A DNA stretch of 53,651 nucleotides from SBBG01 sp033717875 (GCA_033717875.1 JADDKJ010000022.1:1-53651); one strand, 5' to 3'; positions 6,556 through 14,787 are shown, counted from the stretch's first letter. Made by a program: numbers and translations. The notes: generated by a model not told the origin, from the letters alone.

Positions 6556-8607
6556 TCACAACTCCCCTCTCACACCAACGGCAAAGGCCCGCCCGGGCAA
6601 GGGCGCGAAGTCCTTCAGATAAGAAGTTTGCGCGCGAATCTCGTCATCGAGCAGATTTTTTCCCCGCAGAAACAGCGTATAGCCAGTGGTTTTACCTTGC
6701 CTGATGCGGTAACTCAACTCCGCATCGACCAGAGTATAAGCCGGAGCCGATGTCTCTAGCGGCGCTACCCGCTCCTGGCGCGACGCGCGAAGCACGGAAA
6801 GCCAGGTTTGCCAAGGTCCTTCCTTGTACCCGAGTTCCAGCCCCACACGGCGCGGCGGGATACGCGGCACATAAGCGCCATCGGACAAGGTGGCGCGGGT
6901 TTGATCGGCGAACAGGCGCATGGTCAGCCGCTCGGGAATCAGCGCATACATGACTTCGGCTTCAACCCCGCGGAAGCGCGCCGCCGTCTGAGCAGCGTAC
7001 TGCACCAGAAACGCGCCGTTCGGATCGAATGCCCCGGCATCATCGGCGCGATCCGCGACACCGTCGCCATCGGTATCGACGCTTTTCTGATAAATAAAAT
7101 CGCGAATACGATTGGCGTAGACATTGATTTTCCCTGTGAACGGGCCGTCAGTCTTGCGCAGCGCCAGATCGACGTTATTCGAGGTTTCCCTGCTCAACGC
7201 ACTGTTGCCGATCTGGAATGTTCCGGTTGCGACATGAACGCCCTTCGAATATAGTTCCTCGGGCGCCGGCGCCCGCTGCGCGTATGTCGCCGAAACACCC
7301 AGGCTGTAACCGTCCATGAACTTCCACACCGGGCTGGCGGAAAAGTTATAAAGGTTAAAGGCGCGGTCCGGCAAACCAGCCTGCGGCTGGTGCAATTCGC
7401 GATCCATACGTCCGCCGAACTCCAGCCGCCAGCGATCCCAGTTACGCTCTTCAATCAAGAATACGCCGTTGGCACGGGTCTTGGTCGTCGGAACGACGGC
7501 CTCTGGGCCGAGCGCCGAGAAAGTCCGCTCTTGCGTCTGTACGCCAAGCGCGCCTTGCCAGCCACCGAACAACGCATGCAAGAGTTCCAGACGGCCCTCC
7601 AATCCCTTGTTCCTGAATACCGTACCAATCTCGCCGCTCGGTTCGACCTCGCTGTGGCGATAGTCGTTGTGGCCAAGGCGTATTTTCGCCTTCCTGAATC
7701 CGGCAAATGGATCATCGAGATCTCCGGCGATATCGGTACGCGTCTGTCCAAGGTCGATTTTGGCGCCCTCGCCGACAGGCACGCCGTAGAGACTCTCCAG
7801 ACGGGAAACAGCGGCGCCAAGGAAACCACGCTCGCCAACGTATGACCCTCCAAGCGCCCCGCCACCCGAGTCGATCGCACTGTTGGGAAGGACGCCTTTC
7901 GGACTATTCGGATCGTTGCGATTGGCGCGCCCGGGGATATCGTAATCCTCGCTGCGACGCTTGAAGGCATCGACATGCCAGGAGAATCGGCGATTGACCG
8001 AGCCATTCGCATTGAACGCACCGGTACGTTCCTGCGAAGCGGAATTGGTGCGCAATTCGAAATTGCCTTGCGGCGACGTGAATATGCGCTCTGGAATCCG
8101 TCCGGTGACAACATTGACCACCCCGCCCGAAGCACCACCGCCGTAAAGCAGACTCGCCGGACCACGCAGGATCTCGATCTGCCGGACATTCAAGGATTCG
8201 ACCGTGACCATATGATCGGGACTCAAGGCGGATATGTCCAGCGTACCAATACCGCCCTCCAGCACGCGGATGCGTGGCCCGTCGAGCCCACGAATAATGG
8301 GCCGTCCCGCCGCCGGACCGAAGGTGCTCGATGTCACCCCGAGTTCCCGCGAAAGGGTATCGCCAAGACTGGCCTCGCGCTTGCGGCGCAAATCATCGCC
8401 TTTCAGAACCGAAACGGGCTGCGCCATATCGAATTCGCTGCGATCTTCAAACGGCACTGCGGTAACAACAACCGGCGCAAGCATCGTGACCGGCGTCGCC
8501 ACGTCTTGCGCATGCGCAAGCGATACGGTAAACGCCGAGGCCGGAACGGCCATACGCGCGATCAAAAGGACCGTTGCCACGCCCCTGGCGGCAAAGCATT
8601 TGCTCAT
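6556..8607 (-). CDS. TonB-dependent outer-membrane receptor, ZnuD-like
   Basis: A 683-residue outer-membrane receptor for active uptake of a metal or metal complex. A signal peptide (about 1-34, ending A-H-A) is followed by a TonB-box region (V-V-V-T-A), a plug domain (about 50-165, with R-P-I-I-R-G-L-D-G-P-R-I and I-E-I-L-R-G-P-A-S-L-L-Y-G) and a 22-strand barrel ending in aromatic/hydrophobic residues. A D-T-D-G-D-G-V-A-D-R-A-D-D loop resembles a calcium-binding repeat. Overall it looks like neisserial ZnuD, a zinc/haem receptor, but substrate is inferred only. It lies downstream of a small Cys/His-containing membrane protein gene, with a structured 114-bp spacer between them. Confidence 0.88.
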   Translation of the reverse strand: MSKCFAARGVATVLLIARMAVPASAFTVSLAHAQDVATPVTMLAPVVVTAVPFEDRSEFDMAQPVSVLKGDDLRRKREASLGDTLSRELGVTSSTFGPAAGRPIIRGLDGPRIRVLEGGIGTLDISALSPDHMVTVESLNVRQIEILRGPASLLYGGGASGGVVNVVTGRIPERIFTSPQGNFELRTNSASQERTGAFNANGSVNRRFSWHVDAFKRRSEDYDIPGRANRNDPNSPKGVLPNSAIDSGGGALGGSYVGERGFLGAAVSRLESLYGVPVGEGAKIDLGQTRTDIAGDLDDPFAGFRKAKIRLGHNDYRHSEVEPSGEIGTVFRNKGLEGRLELLHALFGGWQGALGVQTQERTFSALGPEAVVPTTKTRANGVFLIEERNWDRWRLEFGGRMDRELHQPQAGLPDRAFNLYNFSASPVWKFMDGYSLGVSATYAQRAPAPEELYSKGVHVATGTFQIGNSALSRETSNNVDLALRKTDGPFTGKINVYANRIRDFIYQKSVDTDGDGVADRADDAGAFDPNGAFLVQYAAQTAARFRGVEAEVMYALIPERLTMRLFADQTRATLSDGAYVPRIPPRRVGLELGYKEGPWQTWLSVLRASRQERVAPLETSAPAYTLVDAELSYRIRQGKTTGYTLFLRGKNLLDDEIRAQTSYLKDFAPLPGRAFAVGVRGEL

Positions 8608-8627
8608 GATTTTTCTCCACGAAATCA

Positions 8628-8696
8628 GGCATCCCGGATATCAGTTAGCCGGGATGCCTCAAAAACAAGAACACAGATATCCGCCGGACGGATACC
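8628..8696 (-). other. Two intergenic hairpins with an alternative pairing
   Basis: Hairpin one pairs GGCATCCCGG (8628-8637) with CCGGGATGCC (8649-8658), ten base pairs. Hairpin two pairs GATATCCG (8676-8683) with CGGATACC (8689-8696) with one mismatch. CGGATATC (8635-8642) can also pair perfectly with GATATCCG (8676-8683), which would break both hairpins. In the minus-strand transcript this lies between the small membrane protein gene and the receptor gene, so it may tune expression of the receptor. There is no T-run, so it is not a simple terminator. Confidence 0.5.
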
Positions 8697-8721
8697 TTCG
8701 CTCATCGAATGATTAAACTGA

Positions 8722-9030
8722 TTAAACGTGGAGAAAAGTTGGCGGGGCGCGGGCAGAGAAGCTGGCAACGAATTGCCGAACAGGTGAAGCCACATTCGCC
8801 GGCAAGGCATCATTGCCCGCCGTGCGCGATACAAGCAGCGGTGTATTCTTTGCGACCGGCGTGCTGCCCAGATGATGGGCCGCAAGACACATCTCGCACG
8901 CCGAACTGGGTTTGTGCAACTGGTGGTCGATCTCGTGCGCGATCAGCCCGAATTGCGCGAGCAGCATCGCCAGCGCCAGCAAGATGGCGCTGCTTCTGTC
9001 GAGCACGAGGGACCGCAATCTGTGTATCAT
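8722..9030 (-). CDS. Small membrane protein with Cys/His metal-binding-like motif (DUF2946-like)
   Basis: A 102-residue protein with one N-terminal hydrophobic helix (about 14-30) followed directly by a potential metal-binding stretch, H-E-I-D-H-Q-L-H, then C-E-M-C and A-H-H. The C-terminal half is low in features. Small proteins of this kind are often found beside metal-responsive TonB receptors. The ZnuD-like receptor gene follows on the same strand, which supports a role in metal handling. Exact family membership is uncertain and no enzymatic role is suggested. Confidence 0.65.
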   Translation of the reverse strand: MIHRLRSLVLDRSSAILLALAMLLAQFGLIAHEIDHQLHKPSSACEMCLAAHHLGSTPVAKNTPLLVSRTAGNDALPANVASPVRQFVASFSARAPPTFLHV

Positions 9031-9038
9031 TCGTTCAG

Positions 9039-9055
9039 ACTTTGTTCAACAAAGT
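9039..9055. promoter_or_regulatory. Perfect 17-bp palindrome at the start of the metal-related gene pair
   Basis: ACTTTGTT-C-AACAAAGT has perfect 8-bp arms and lies 8 bases upstream of the start codon at 9030. It could be a repressor operator or a hairpin over the ribosome binding region. It does not match the usual Zur or Fur consensus. Confidence 0.45.
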
Positions 9056-9112
9056 GGTAACCTATTAACCCAGCAATCAAATTTATCTGCTTTGCCAGCT
9101 TTTCTCCCGGGG

Positions 9113-9162
9113 GTAGGGTGCGCCGCGCGCACCATCCGTGTGGTGCGTGAGACGCACCCTAC
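9113..9162. repeat. Dispersed palindromic repeat (GTAGGGTGCG family), two arms
   Basis: Left arm 9113-9133 and right arm 9142-9162, each starting or ending with the GTAGGGTGCG/CGCACCCTAC unit, are separated by an 8-base loop. The left arm has the CGCCGCGCGC variant core and the right arm the GTGAGAC core. After the right arm the sequence continues CGAAACAACTGGGTAATGAC, closely similar to the sequence after the copy at 24539-24588. Confidence 0.8.
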
Positions 9163-9224
9163 GAAACAACTGGGTAATGACGATCCATTTGACTGCCGGG
9201 TTAATATAAAGCCATCCGACGCCC

Positions 9225-10076
9225 ATGACAAGAAATCCTCCTACGATCGCCAGCGCTCTGAATGAAGCGGCGCACCGCCTTGCCGCCGTATGCGACACCC
9301 CGCGCCTCGACGCCGAAGTCTTGCTGGGTTTCGTGCTGGACCGCAATCGCGTCCACCTCCATACCTGGCCCGACCTGCTCTTGCCAGACGAAGCCATGGC
9401 GCGATTCGACGCGTTGATCACACGCCGCGCCACAGGCGAACCTCTCGCCTACCTCACGGGACGGCGCGAATTCTGGTCGATGGAGCTGGAAGTCTCGCCC
9501 GCCACGCTCATCCCGCGCCCCGAAACCGAGCTGCTGGTGGAGATCACTCTGCAACGCATCCCCGCCGGCAGCGCCTGGCGCATCGCCGACCTCGGTACCG
9601 GCTCGGGCGCCATCGCGCTGGCCATCGCCCGCGAACGACCTGCCTGCCGGATCGTCGCCACCGAACGCTCCACCACCGCCCTGACCGTGGCCCGCCGCAA
9701 CGCCGCGCGGCTGGGCATCGGCAATGTCGAATTTCGTGAAGGCATCTGGCTGGAACCGCTCGCGGGAGAAGTTTTCGATCTGATCGTTTCGAACCCCCCG
9801 TATATCGCAAGCGAAGACCCCCGTCTGCACACCTCCGAAATCCGCTTCGAACCGATCACCGCCCTCGCCGCCGGCCCCGACGGCCTGGACGACATCCGCC
9901 ACATCGCCGCCGCAGCCGGTCGCCACCTCGCCCCCGGCGGCGGGCTGCTGTTCGAACATGGCTATGACCAGAGCGCGGCGGTGGCGCGGATTCTCACGCA
10001 GTCGGGTTATAGGAAAGTGCATACACACCAGGATATGTCTGAAATCTTCCGGGTAACGGGCGGCTATCGTCCGTAG
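9225..10076 (+). CDS. prmC: Peptide chain release factor N5-glutamine methyltransferase
   Basis: A 283-residue SAM-dependent enzyme that methylates the Gln of the GGQ motif in release factors RF1/RF2. The N-terminal helical domain (about 1-85) contains L-T-G-R-R-E-F-W and the I-P-R-P-E-T-E motif. The class I methyltransferase domain has motif I D-L-G-T-G-S-G-A-I-A and the catalytic N-P-P-Y motif. The full family length is present. In many genomes it follows prfA; here it stands alone, between the metal-receptor pair and a convergent methyltransferase gene. The TAG stop codon lies within the beginning of a dispersed repeat half-copy. Confidence 0.93.
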   Translation: MTRNPPTIASALNEAAHRLAAVCDTPRLDAEVLLGFVLDRNRVHLHTWPDLLLPDEAMARFDALITRRATGEPLAYLTGRREFWSMELEVSPATLIPRPETELLVEITLQRIPAGSAWRIADLGTGSGAIALAIARERPACRIVATERSTTALTVARRNAARLGIGNVEFREGIWLEPLAGEVFDLIVSNPPYIASEDPRLHTSEIRFEPITALAAGPDGLDDIRHIAAAAGRHLAPGGGLLFEHGYDQSAAVARILTQSGYRKVHTHQDMSEIFRVTGGYRP

Positions 10077-10093
10077 GGTGCGTCCCACGCACC
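10073..10093. repeat. Dispersed palindromic repeat, single arm
   Basis: One arm of the GTAGGGTGCG family, with core GTCCCACGC. The first four bases overlap the TAG stop of prmC, so the repeat supplies the stop codon. No second arm follows. Confidence 0.7.
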
Positions 10094-10106
10094 GCATAAT
10101 ACGTTG

Positions 10107-10802
10107 CTACTTCTTCTCCGCCACCAGCCGCGCAAACCGCCCTTCCCGCAGCGACGTGCTGTCCAGCACCGCAAAACAGCAACGCTCCAGCAGATAACCC
10201 AGATCCTCACGGCTGAAACGGTTGTGCTCGATGAAATGGGTGAAAATGTCTTCCAGCTCGGAGACCGGCGTGACGGGGTCGAATATGCGCTCTTCGGAAG
10301 TCTCGTTGCGGACATAGGCATCCAGCGGCGCGCGCACCCAGTCGAGAATGTACAAACGCCCGCCCGGCTTGAGGCATCGCCTCACCTCTTGAAGCGCGCG
10401 CAACGGCTGATTCAGCTCATGCAGCACCACCGAGGCGACGACCGCGTCTACCGTGCCCTCCGCCAGCGGCAAGCGCGGATCGTGCAAATCGGCGCACATC
10501 ACCTCGCAACCGGTGGGCAACTCGCCCATGGCCTCCAGCATATAGGGCGCGCACTCCACGCCGATGGCGCGCGCCCGCGGATAACGCTCCGCCAGCGCGC
10601 GTAGCAACAGCCCCGGCCCGCTGCCCAGATCGAGCACCACCGGCGAAGCGGACAGCACCGGCTCGATCCACTGCCGCCACGCCGTCCAGAACTCCTCGTT
10701 GAAGCGCCCGGCGAAGGTATCCTTCATCAACTGCGCAAAATTTTCACCATGGCGATGGTGCCTGGCGAGCATCGCCTGCGTGCGTTCAAGCATCTCCGAC
10801 AT
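10107..10802 (-). CDS. Class I SAM-dependent methyltransferase
   Basis: A 231-residue protein with a Methyltransf_11-like core: motif I V-L-D-L-G-S-G-P-G-L-L-L, an acidic residue after V-I-G-V-E, D-A-V-V-A-S-V-V-L-H-E-L as motif IV and L-K-P-G-G-R-L-Y as post-motif. The substrate cannot be told. The start at 10802 is preferred over an ATG nine codons upstream because GGAGG lies just before it. It is convergent with prmC and lies downstream of a second methyltransferase on the same strand, separated by a repeat. Confidence 0.85.
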   Translation of the reverse strand: MSEMLERTQAMLARHHRHGENFAQLMKDTFAGRFNEEFWTAWRQWIEPVLSASPVVLDLGSGPGLLLRALAERYPRARAIGVECAPYMLEAMGELPTGCEVMCADLHDPRLPLAEGTVDAVVASVVLHELNQPLRALQEVRRCLKPGGRLYILDWVRAPLDAYVRNETSEERIFDPVTPVSELEDIFTHFIEHNRFSREDLGYLLERCCFAVLDSTSLREGRFARLVAEKK

Positions 10803-10837
10803 ACATTTTCCTCCGGCAATCCGTTCCATCTACCGAT

Positions 10838-10900
10838 GTAGGGTGCGCCGTGCGCACCATTTCGCCGGGAACGAAGTATGGTGCGTGAGACGCACCCTAC
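10838..10900. repeat. Dispersed palindromic repeat, two arms with long loop
   Basis: Left arm 10838-10858 (CGCCGTGCGC core) and right arm 10880-10900 (GTGAGAC core) are separated by 21 bases. It sits between two leftward methyltransferase genes. Confidence 0.8.
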
Positions 10901-10916
10901 GAATGATAAAACCAGA

Positions 10917-12086
10917 TCACAACCGCCCGCGTTGATCCTGGAACGAAAACCCGATCAGCGGCAGGTCGATGCCCCTCGTCAACGCGATCACCTTGAACAG
11001 CTCGCCCATCTCGCTGGGCAAAGTAAGTTTCTTGATCTGCTGCGTCAGCGCCAGATGCTGCCGCGTGTCATCGGGGTGACTTTGCCCGGCCATCTCCATC
11101 AGCCCGCTGCCCAGCAGGAAATAGGCCTGGGTAGCATACCCCGCCACCGCCAGACCCACCTCCACCGCCGCCTCGGCCACGGCGGTGAAATCGACGTGGG
11201 CGGTGATATCCTGCAAACCCGTCAGGATCAGCGGATCGGGGTGGGCGCGGTGGCGGTGGTGGCACATCAGCGTGCCGTCGCTGCGCTCGTGGTGATAATA
11301 CTCGCGACGGGGAAATCCGTAGTCGATGATCAACACCGTCCCACGCGCCAGCCACTCGGCCAGACCGCGCACCCAGCCCTCCGCCGCGAGATTGATCTCG
11401 GAGGTATAACCCGGCGACAGCGGACCCTGTTCCTCGATGATCGCCGCGACGCGCTCGCCCAGCCGTGGATCGCTCAGGGGTCCGTTGCGCCAGACAAAGC
11501 GCTCATCCTCCGCGCCCACATAAAGCTCCTGCGGACCTTCTTCTTCCATACGGAACAGATGCACCGGCATGGCATCGAGCAGCTCGTTGGCCAGCACCAC
11601 CCCCGTAAAGCCGCTGCCAGGCAGACGATCCAGCCAGCGGACACGATCCAGCAGATGCGGCGCCCGCTGCTCCAGTGTTTCCCGCTGGCGCTGCCGCAAC
11701 TCGGCGCTCAAGTCGAGAATGAAATAACATCCAGGCAGACAGTCCAGCGCCTCCAGCTCGCGCAACACCTCGGCCGCCAGGGCGCCGGTGCCCGCCCCGA
11801 CTTCAAGGATATCGCCCGCTCCCAAACCAGCCAACACCTGCCGGCACTGCCGCGCCACACAGCGCGAAAACAGCGGCGAAAGCTCCGGCGCGGTGACAAA
11901 ATCCCCCGCCTCGCCAAACTTGCACGCCCCGGCACTGTAATACCCCAGCCCGGGGGCATACAGCGCCAGATCCATGTAGCGGGCGAAGGTGATTTGGCCG
12001 TCGCCGCGCTCGATTTCGGTGCGGATCAGGATCTGGAGGCGCTCGCTGTGGGCTTGGGTGTCGCTGTCGGGTGGCACGTTTTTCAT
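10917..12086 (-). CDS. SAM-dependent methyltransferase, NDUFAF7/MidA family
   Basis: A 389-residue member of the family whose mitochondrial relative (NDUFAF7) dimethylates an Arg of a complex I subunit. Visible are F-A-R-Y-M-D-L-A-L-Y-A-P-G-L-G-Y-Y near the N-terminus, G-D-F-V-T-A-P-E-L-S-P-L-F, motif I I-L-E-V-G-A-G-T-G-A-L-A, V-L-A-N-E-L-L-D-A-M-P-V and I-D-Y-G-F-P-R-R-E-Y-Y. These are all family hallmarks. The start at 12086 (ATG) is chosen over an in-frame TTG at 12122. Its target here is unknown, and no complex I genes are in the window. Confidence 0.88.
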   Translation of the reverse strand: MKNVPPDSDTQAHSERLQILIRTEIERGDGQITFARYMDLALYAPGLGYYSAGACKFGEAGDFVTAPELSPLFSRCVARQCRQVLAGLGAGDILEVGAGTGALAAEVLRELEALDCLPGCYFILDLSAELRQRQRETLEQRAPHLLDRVRWLDRLPGSGFTGVVLANELLDAMPVHLFRMEEEGPQELYVGAEDERFVWRNGPLSDPRLGERVAAIIEEQGPLSPGYTSEINLAAEGWVRGLAEWLARGTVLIIDYGFPRREYYHHERSDGTLMCHHRHRAHPDPLILTGLQDITAHVDFTAVAEAAVEVGLAVAGYATQAYFLLGSGLMEMAGQSHPDDTRQHLALTQQIKKLTLPSEMGELFKVIALTRGIDLPLIGFSFQDQRGRL

Positions 12087-12430
12087 GGTCGGTCCGGTAA
12101 TGTTGTTTTCAGGAAACAACAAGCGGTGGTGTCGGATATTTTAACATTTAAAAATATTTTTAATATCAATATCATATATAAAAAACGCCAAAATTTGGCC
12201 AAAATTGCGGCGATCTCGCTGGTCAAATTGTCGGTAAATTTTACAGTGGTCAAACCACGCCAATGATCGAGAACCCAGAAAATAATATCAAGTTATTGTT
12301 TTTTAAATAAAAAAATTAATATGGAACAATTTTTGCTTAACACACTGGTGAGGCATTAGAAACTCTATTGCTCTTCCTGTGTTCTGGTATCACGCATCAC
12401 CAGATTGGACTTTAACACCCTTTAGGGGAG
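12087..12430. other. AT-rich intergenic region upstream of the first PEP-CTERM gene
   Basis: This 344-bp gap is far more AT-rich than its surroundings. It contains two perfect short palindromes, GCCAAAATTTGGC (12186-12198) and GTGGTCAAACCAC (12246-12258). The latter lies about 90 bases upstream of the predicted sigma-54 start site, a usual place for an enhancer-binding protein. The AT-rich tract at 12130-12180 could bend or bind IHF. No gene is seen. Confidence 0.5.
12322..12336 (+). promoter_or_regulatory. Sigma-54 (-24/-12) promoter of PEP-CTERM gene 1
   Basis: TGGAAC at 12322-12327 and TTGC at 12333-12336 give the required GG-N10-GC spacing. The predicted start site is about 12347, leaving an 80-nt leader. 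A sigma-54 promoter implies control by an enhancer-binding regulator. PEP-CTERM genes are known to be linked to RpoN and the PrsK/PrsR regulators in other bacteria. Confidence 0.75.
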
Positions 12431-13030
12431 ATGAAAAAAATGACTACCTTGAAGAAACTCGTATTAGCAACAGGACTGGGCGTATTCGGCCTGGTCGGTT
12501 CAGCCAACGCCCACTTGGTGGCTTTTGGCTGGAAAGATAACGGCAACGGCACGGTCACCATGCTCGGCCAGCATTGGCATGGTGATCAGGACACGCCTTA
12601 CAGTGACAATGGCGGCGTCAGGATCGGCGTCTACGGCACGGATCCTTCCACATGGCAGTTGTTTCAGTGGACGGGCGTGATGAACAACGTGGGCGGAGAC
12701 ACTACGGGACTGGACGCCATGGTGACAAACGGCACACTTACCGGCTATGCCACAGAACCAGATAACTTTAGTGATTCAGCAGATGAGAATGACTGGTTCC
12801 TCACCGATCCGCTGGTGCTGGGCAACGGCACCTGGGGATTGTTCACCGGCACTGACTGCTGTGTCGACACGATGAGCGCGCCGGGGCAATTCAAAATCAC
12901 GGGAATTATCAGCGTTCCGCCTGGCACCGGTCCCGGGGGGCGTGTTCCGGAACCTGCGACCCTGGGCTTGCTGGGTCTGGGTTTGGCGGGTTTGAGCGTG
13001 GCGCGGCGTCGTATCAAAGCAAAGGCCTGA
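12431..13030 (+). CDS. PEP-CTERM sorting domain protein
   Basis: A 199-residue secreted protein. A signal peptide (about 1-27, ending A-N-A) precedes a Gly/Asn/Asp-rich body with few Cys. The C-terminus is a classic PEP-CTERM tail: V-P-E-P-A-T, a hydrophobic L-G-L-L-G-L-G-L-A-G-L helix, then A-R-R-R. Exosortase would cleave at this tail and route the protein to the surface or extracellular matrix; no exosortase gene lies in the window. The body is not recognised. A GGGGAG ribosome binding site precedes the ATG. A sigma-54-type promoter lies upstream and two terminators follow. Confidence 0.92.
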   Translation: MKKMTTLKKLVLATGLGVFGLVGSANAHLVAFGWKDNGNGTVTMLGQHWHGDQDTPYSDNGGVRIGVYGTDPSTWQLFQWTGVMNNVGGDTTGLDAMVTNGTLTGYATEPDNFSDSADENDWFLTDPLVLGNGTWGLFTGTDCCVDTMSAPGQFKITGIISVPPGTGPGGRVPEPATLGLLGLGLAGLSVARRRIKAKA

Positions 13031-13082
13031 GTCGCTGCTGGGCTTCTAACGATAAAATAATGTTTGCTGGGTTTTGTTTTCG

Positions 13083-13111
13083 CGGCGGCCAATGGCCGCC
13101 GTTTTTATTTT
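13083..13111 (+). terminator. Terminator after PEP-CTERM gene 1
   Basis: CGGCGGCC-aat-GGCCGCCG forms an 8-bp GC-rich stem followed by TTTTTATTTT. Confidence 0.88.
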
Positions 13112-13139
13112 CCCGGACGCGACGATCCTGATCCCACGT

Positions 13140-13175
13140 CCGTTTGTCCCTCGCAATGAGGGTAAACGGTTTTTT
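13140..13175 (+). terminator. Second tandem terminator before sixA
   Basis: CCGTTT and CCCTC pair with GAGGG and AAACGG around a GCAAT loop, with a small internal bulge, followed by six T. Together with the first terminator it insulates the PEP-CTERM gene from the sixA cluster. Confidence 0.75.
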
Positions 13176-13271
13176 ATCCCCTTATCCGCAAGCCCCGGCG
13201 GTTTCCTCCTCACCCCAAAACATATATCCTCACCCCATGACCACCCGCTTTTCTCTTCAAGGAGCACCCCC

Positions 13272-13775
13272 ATGAAACTACTCATCCTCCGCCACGCCCC
13301 CGCCGAAGACCGGGAAATATTCGCCACCACCGGCGAACCAGACGAAAACCGCCCCTTGACCGACGCCGGGCGCAAGAAAATGCGCAAGGCGGCGCGGGCG
13401 TTGAATGCGCTGTTGCCCTATGTCGACCTGGCCGCCACCAGTCCGCTGGCGCGGGCGGCTGAAAGCGCGCAGATTCTCGCCGATGCCTATGGCGAACTCA
13501 AGATCGCGGAAGTGAAGCAATTGGCCCCCGGCCATACGCCGGAAAGCGTTCTGACATGGTTGAAAACCCAGAAGAAGGCGGACACCATCGCCCTCGTCGG
13601 CCATGAGCCGGATCTGAGCCGCCTGGTGAGCTGGCTGCTGACGGGGAAAAAGAAACCCGTTCTGGAGCTGAAAAAAGGCGCGGCGTGCCTGCTTGAATTT
13701 ACCGACGGCCTGGGACACGGCAAGGCGACCCTGCTGTGGGCGCTGGCGCCGTCGCAGCTTCGCCGGCTCGGTTGA
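13272..13775 (+). CDS. sixA: SixA-type phosphohistidine phosphatase
   Basis: A 167-residue histidine phosphatase of the RHG branch: L-R-H-A at residues 5-8 supplies the phospho-accepting His, and A-T-S-P-L-A-R-A and V-G-H-E-P complete the active site. SixA removes phosphate from His of Hpt domains or of PTS proteins in other bacteria. The start at 13272 is chosen because AAGGAG lies upstream and homology begins there. Its TGA overlaps the ATG of the CHAD gene, so the two are translationally coupled. A link to the Hpt phosphorelay 7 kb away is possible but unproven. Confidence 0.88.
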   Translation: MKLLILRHAPAEDREIFATTGEPDENRPLTDAGRKKMRKAARALNALLPYVDLAATSPLARAAESAQILADAYGELKIAEVKQLAPGHTPESVLTWLKTQKKADTIALVGHEPDLSRLVSWLLTGKKKPVLELKKGAACLLEFTDGLGHGKATLLWALAPSQLRRLG

Positions 13776-14785
13776 TGCCTTCCCGCAAGAACCTGCTGCA
13801 ACTGCCCGCGCCGCGTGCGGCGCGCATGATCGCCTTATCCCATCTGGATGCGGCCAATGCCGCTTGCCAACGCCTGCCCGACCCGCAGGATACCGAGGCA
13901 CTGCACGATTTCCGGGTGGCGCTGCGCCGCTTGCGCAGCGGCATGCGGGCCTACCGGCCTTTGCTGGCGGACACCGTCTCCAGAAAAAGCCAGCGGCGAC
14001 TTCGCCGTCTGGCCCGTTCCACCAATGAAGCGCGCGATGTCGAAGTGCGGATCGCCTGGCTGCGATCCCAGGCGCCCCATCTGCCACCACGGCAACGCAA
14101 GGGCTGGCTATGGCTGCTGGACAGACTGGAGACGCATAAAGACAAACTGTACCGCGAAATACACAGCCGCGTGGCCGAGGATTTTCCACCGCTCGAACAA
14201 AAGCTGCGCCGCCAGCTCATGCGTTACACCGTGGTGTGTGATCTGGACGGTCGGCGCCATGATGTCCCGTTTGCCACCATCACCGGCAACGAGGCCAAAC
14301 GGCACTGCGATGAACTGAAACACCACCTCAAGCGCATCACTTCGCCGGCCGACGAGGCGCTCATGCACCAGGCAAGAATTCAGGCAAAGCGCCTGCGCTA
14401 CCTGCTGGAGCCGATTCAGACTCATCTCCCCGAGGGTGAAGACATCATCAAACAACTCAAGAATCTTCAGGACGTGCTCGGCGACTTGCACGACGCCCAC
14501 CTGGATGCCCGGGAATTCGCCACCACCCTGGAAACATTCGCGGCCGAGCGAGCGCGCCATCTCCTGGACATGACGCTCGATAGCGAACAGGACCCCGCGC
14601 GCCTGCGCGCCGAGCAGCGGCGCAACGAACATCAGGGGCTTATGGCGCTGATCAGGCTGGCCAGGTCGCGTGCCGAAACGCTGTTCGCCGAGATCGAAGC
14701 CCGCTATCTGGAAGGCGGCGCCAGAGAACTTATCCAGCGCATCGGCGATAGTGCCGAGCGGCTAAGGGCTGATTACGATCAATAG
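13775..14785 (+). CDS. CHAD domain protein
   Basis: A 336-residue, all-helical protein rich in conserved His, Arg and Lys: L-H-D-F-R-V-A-L-R-R-L-R-S near residue 40, A-R-D-V-E-V in the first half, H-Q-A-R-I-Q-A-K-R-L-R-Y-L near the middle and L-G-D-L-H-D-A-H later. CHAD domains bind inorganic polyphosphate through this basic surface. The gene is coupled to sixA (overlapping TGATG) and sits 2 bases before the polyphosphatase gene, which supports a polyphosphate role. Confidence 0.9.
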   Translation: MPSRKNLLQLPAPRAARMIALSHLDAANAACQRLPDPQDTEALHDFRVALRRLRSGMRAYRPLLADTVSRKSQRRLRRLARSTNEARDVEVRIAWLRSQAPHLPPRQRKGWLWLLDRLETHKDKLYREIHSRVAEDFPPLEQKLRRQLMRYTVVCDLDGRRHDVPFATITGNEAKRHCDELKHHLKRITSPADEALMHQARIQAKRLRYLLEPIQTHLPEGEDIIKQLKNLQDVLGDLHDAHLDAREFATTLETFAAERARHLLDMTLDSEQDPARLRAEQRRNEHQGLMALIRLARSRAETLFAEIEARYLEGGARELIQRIGDSAERLRADYDQ

Positions 14786-14787
14786 CA

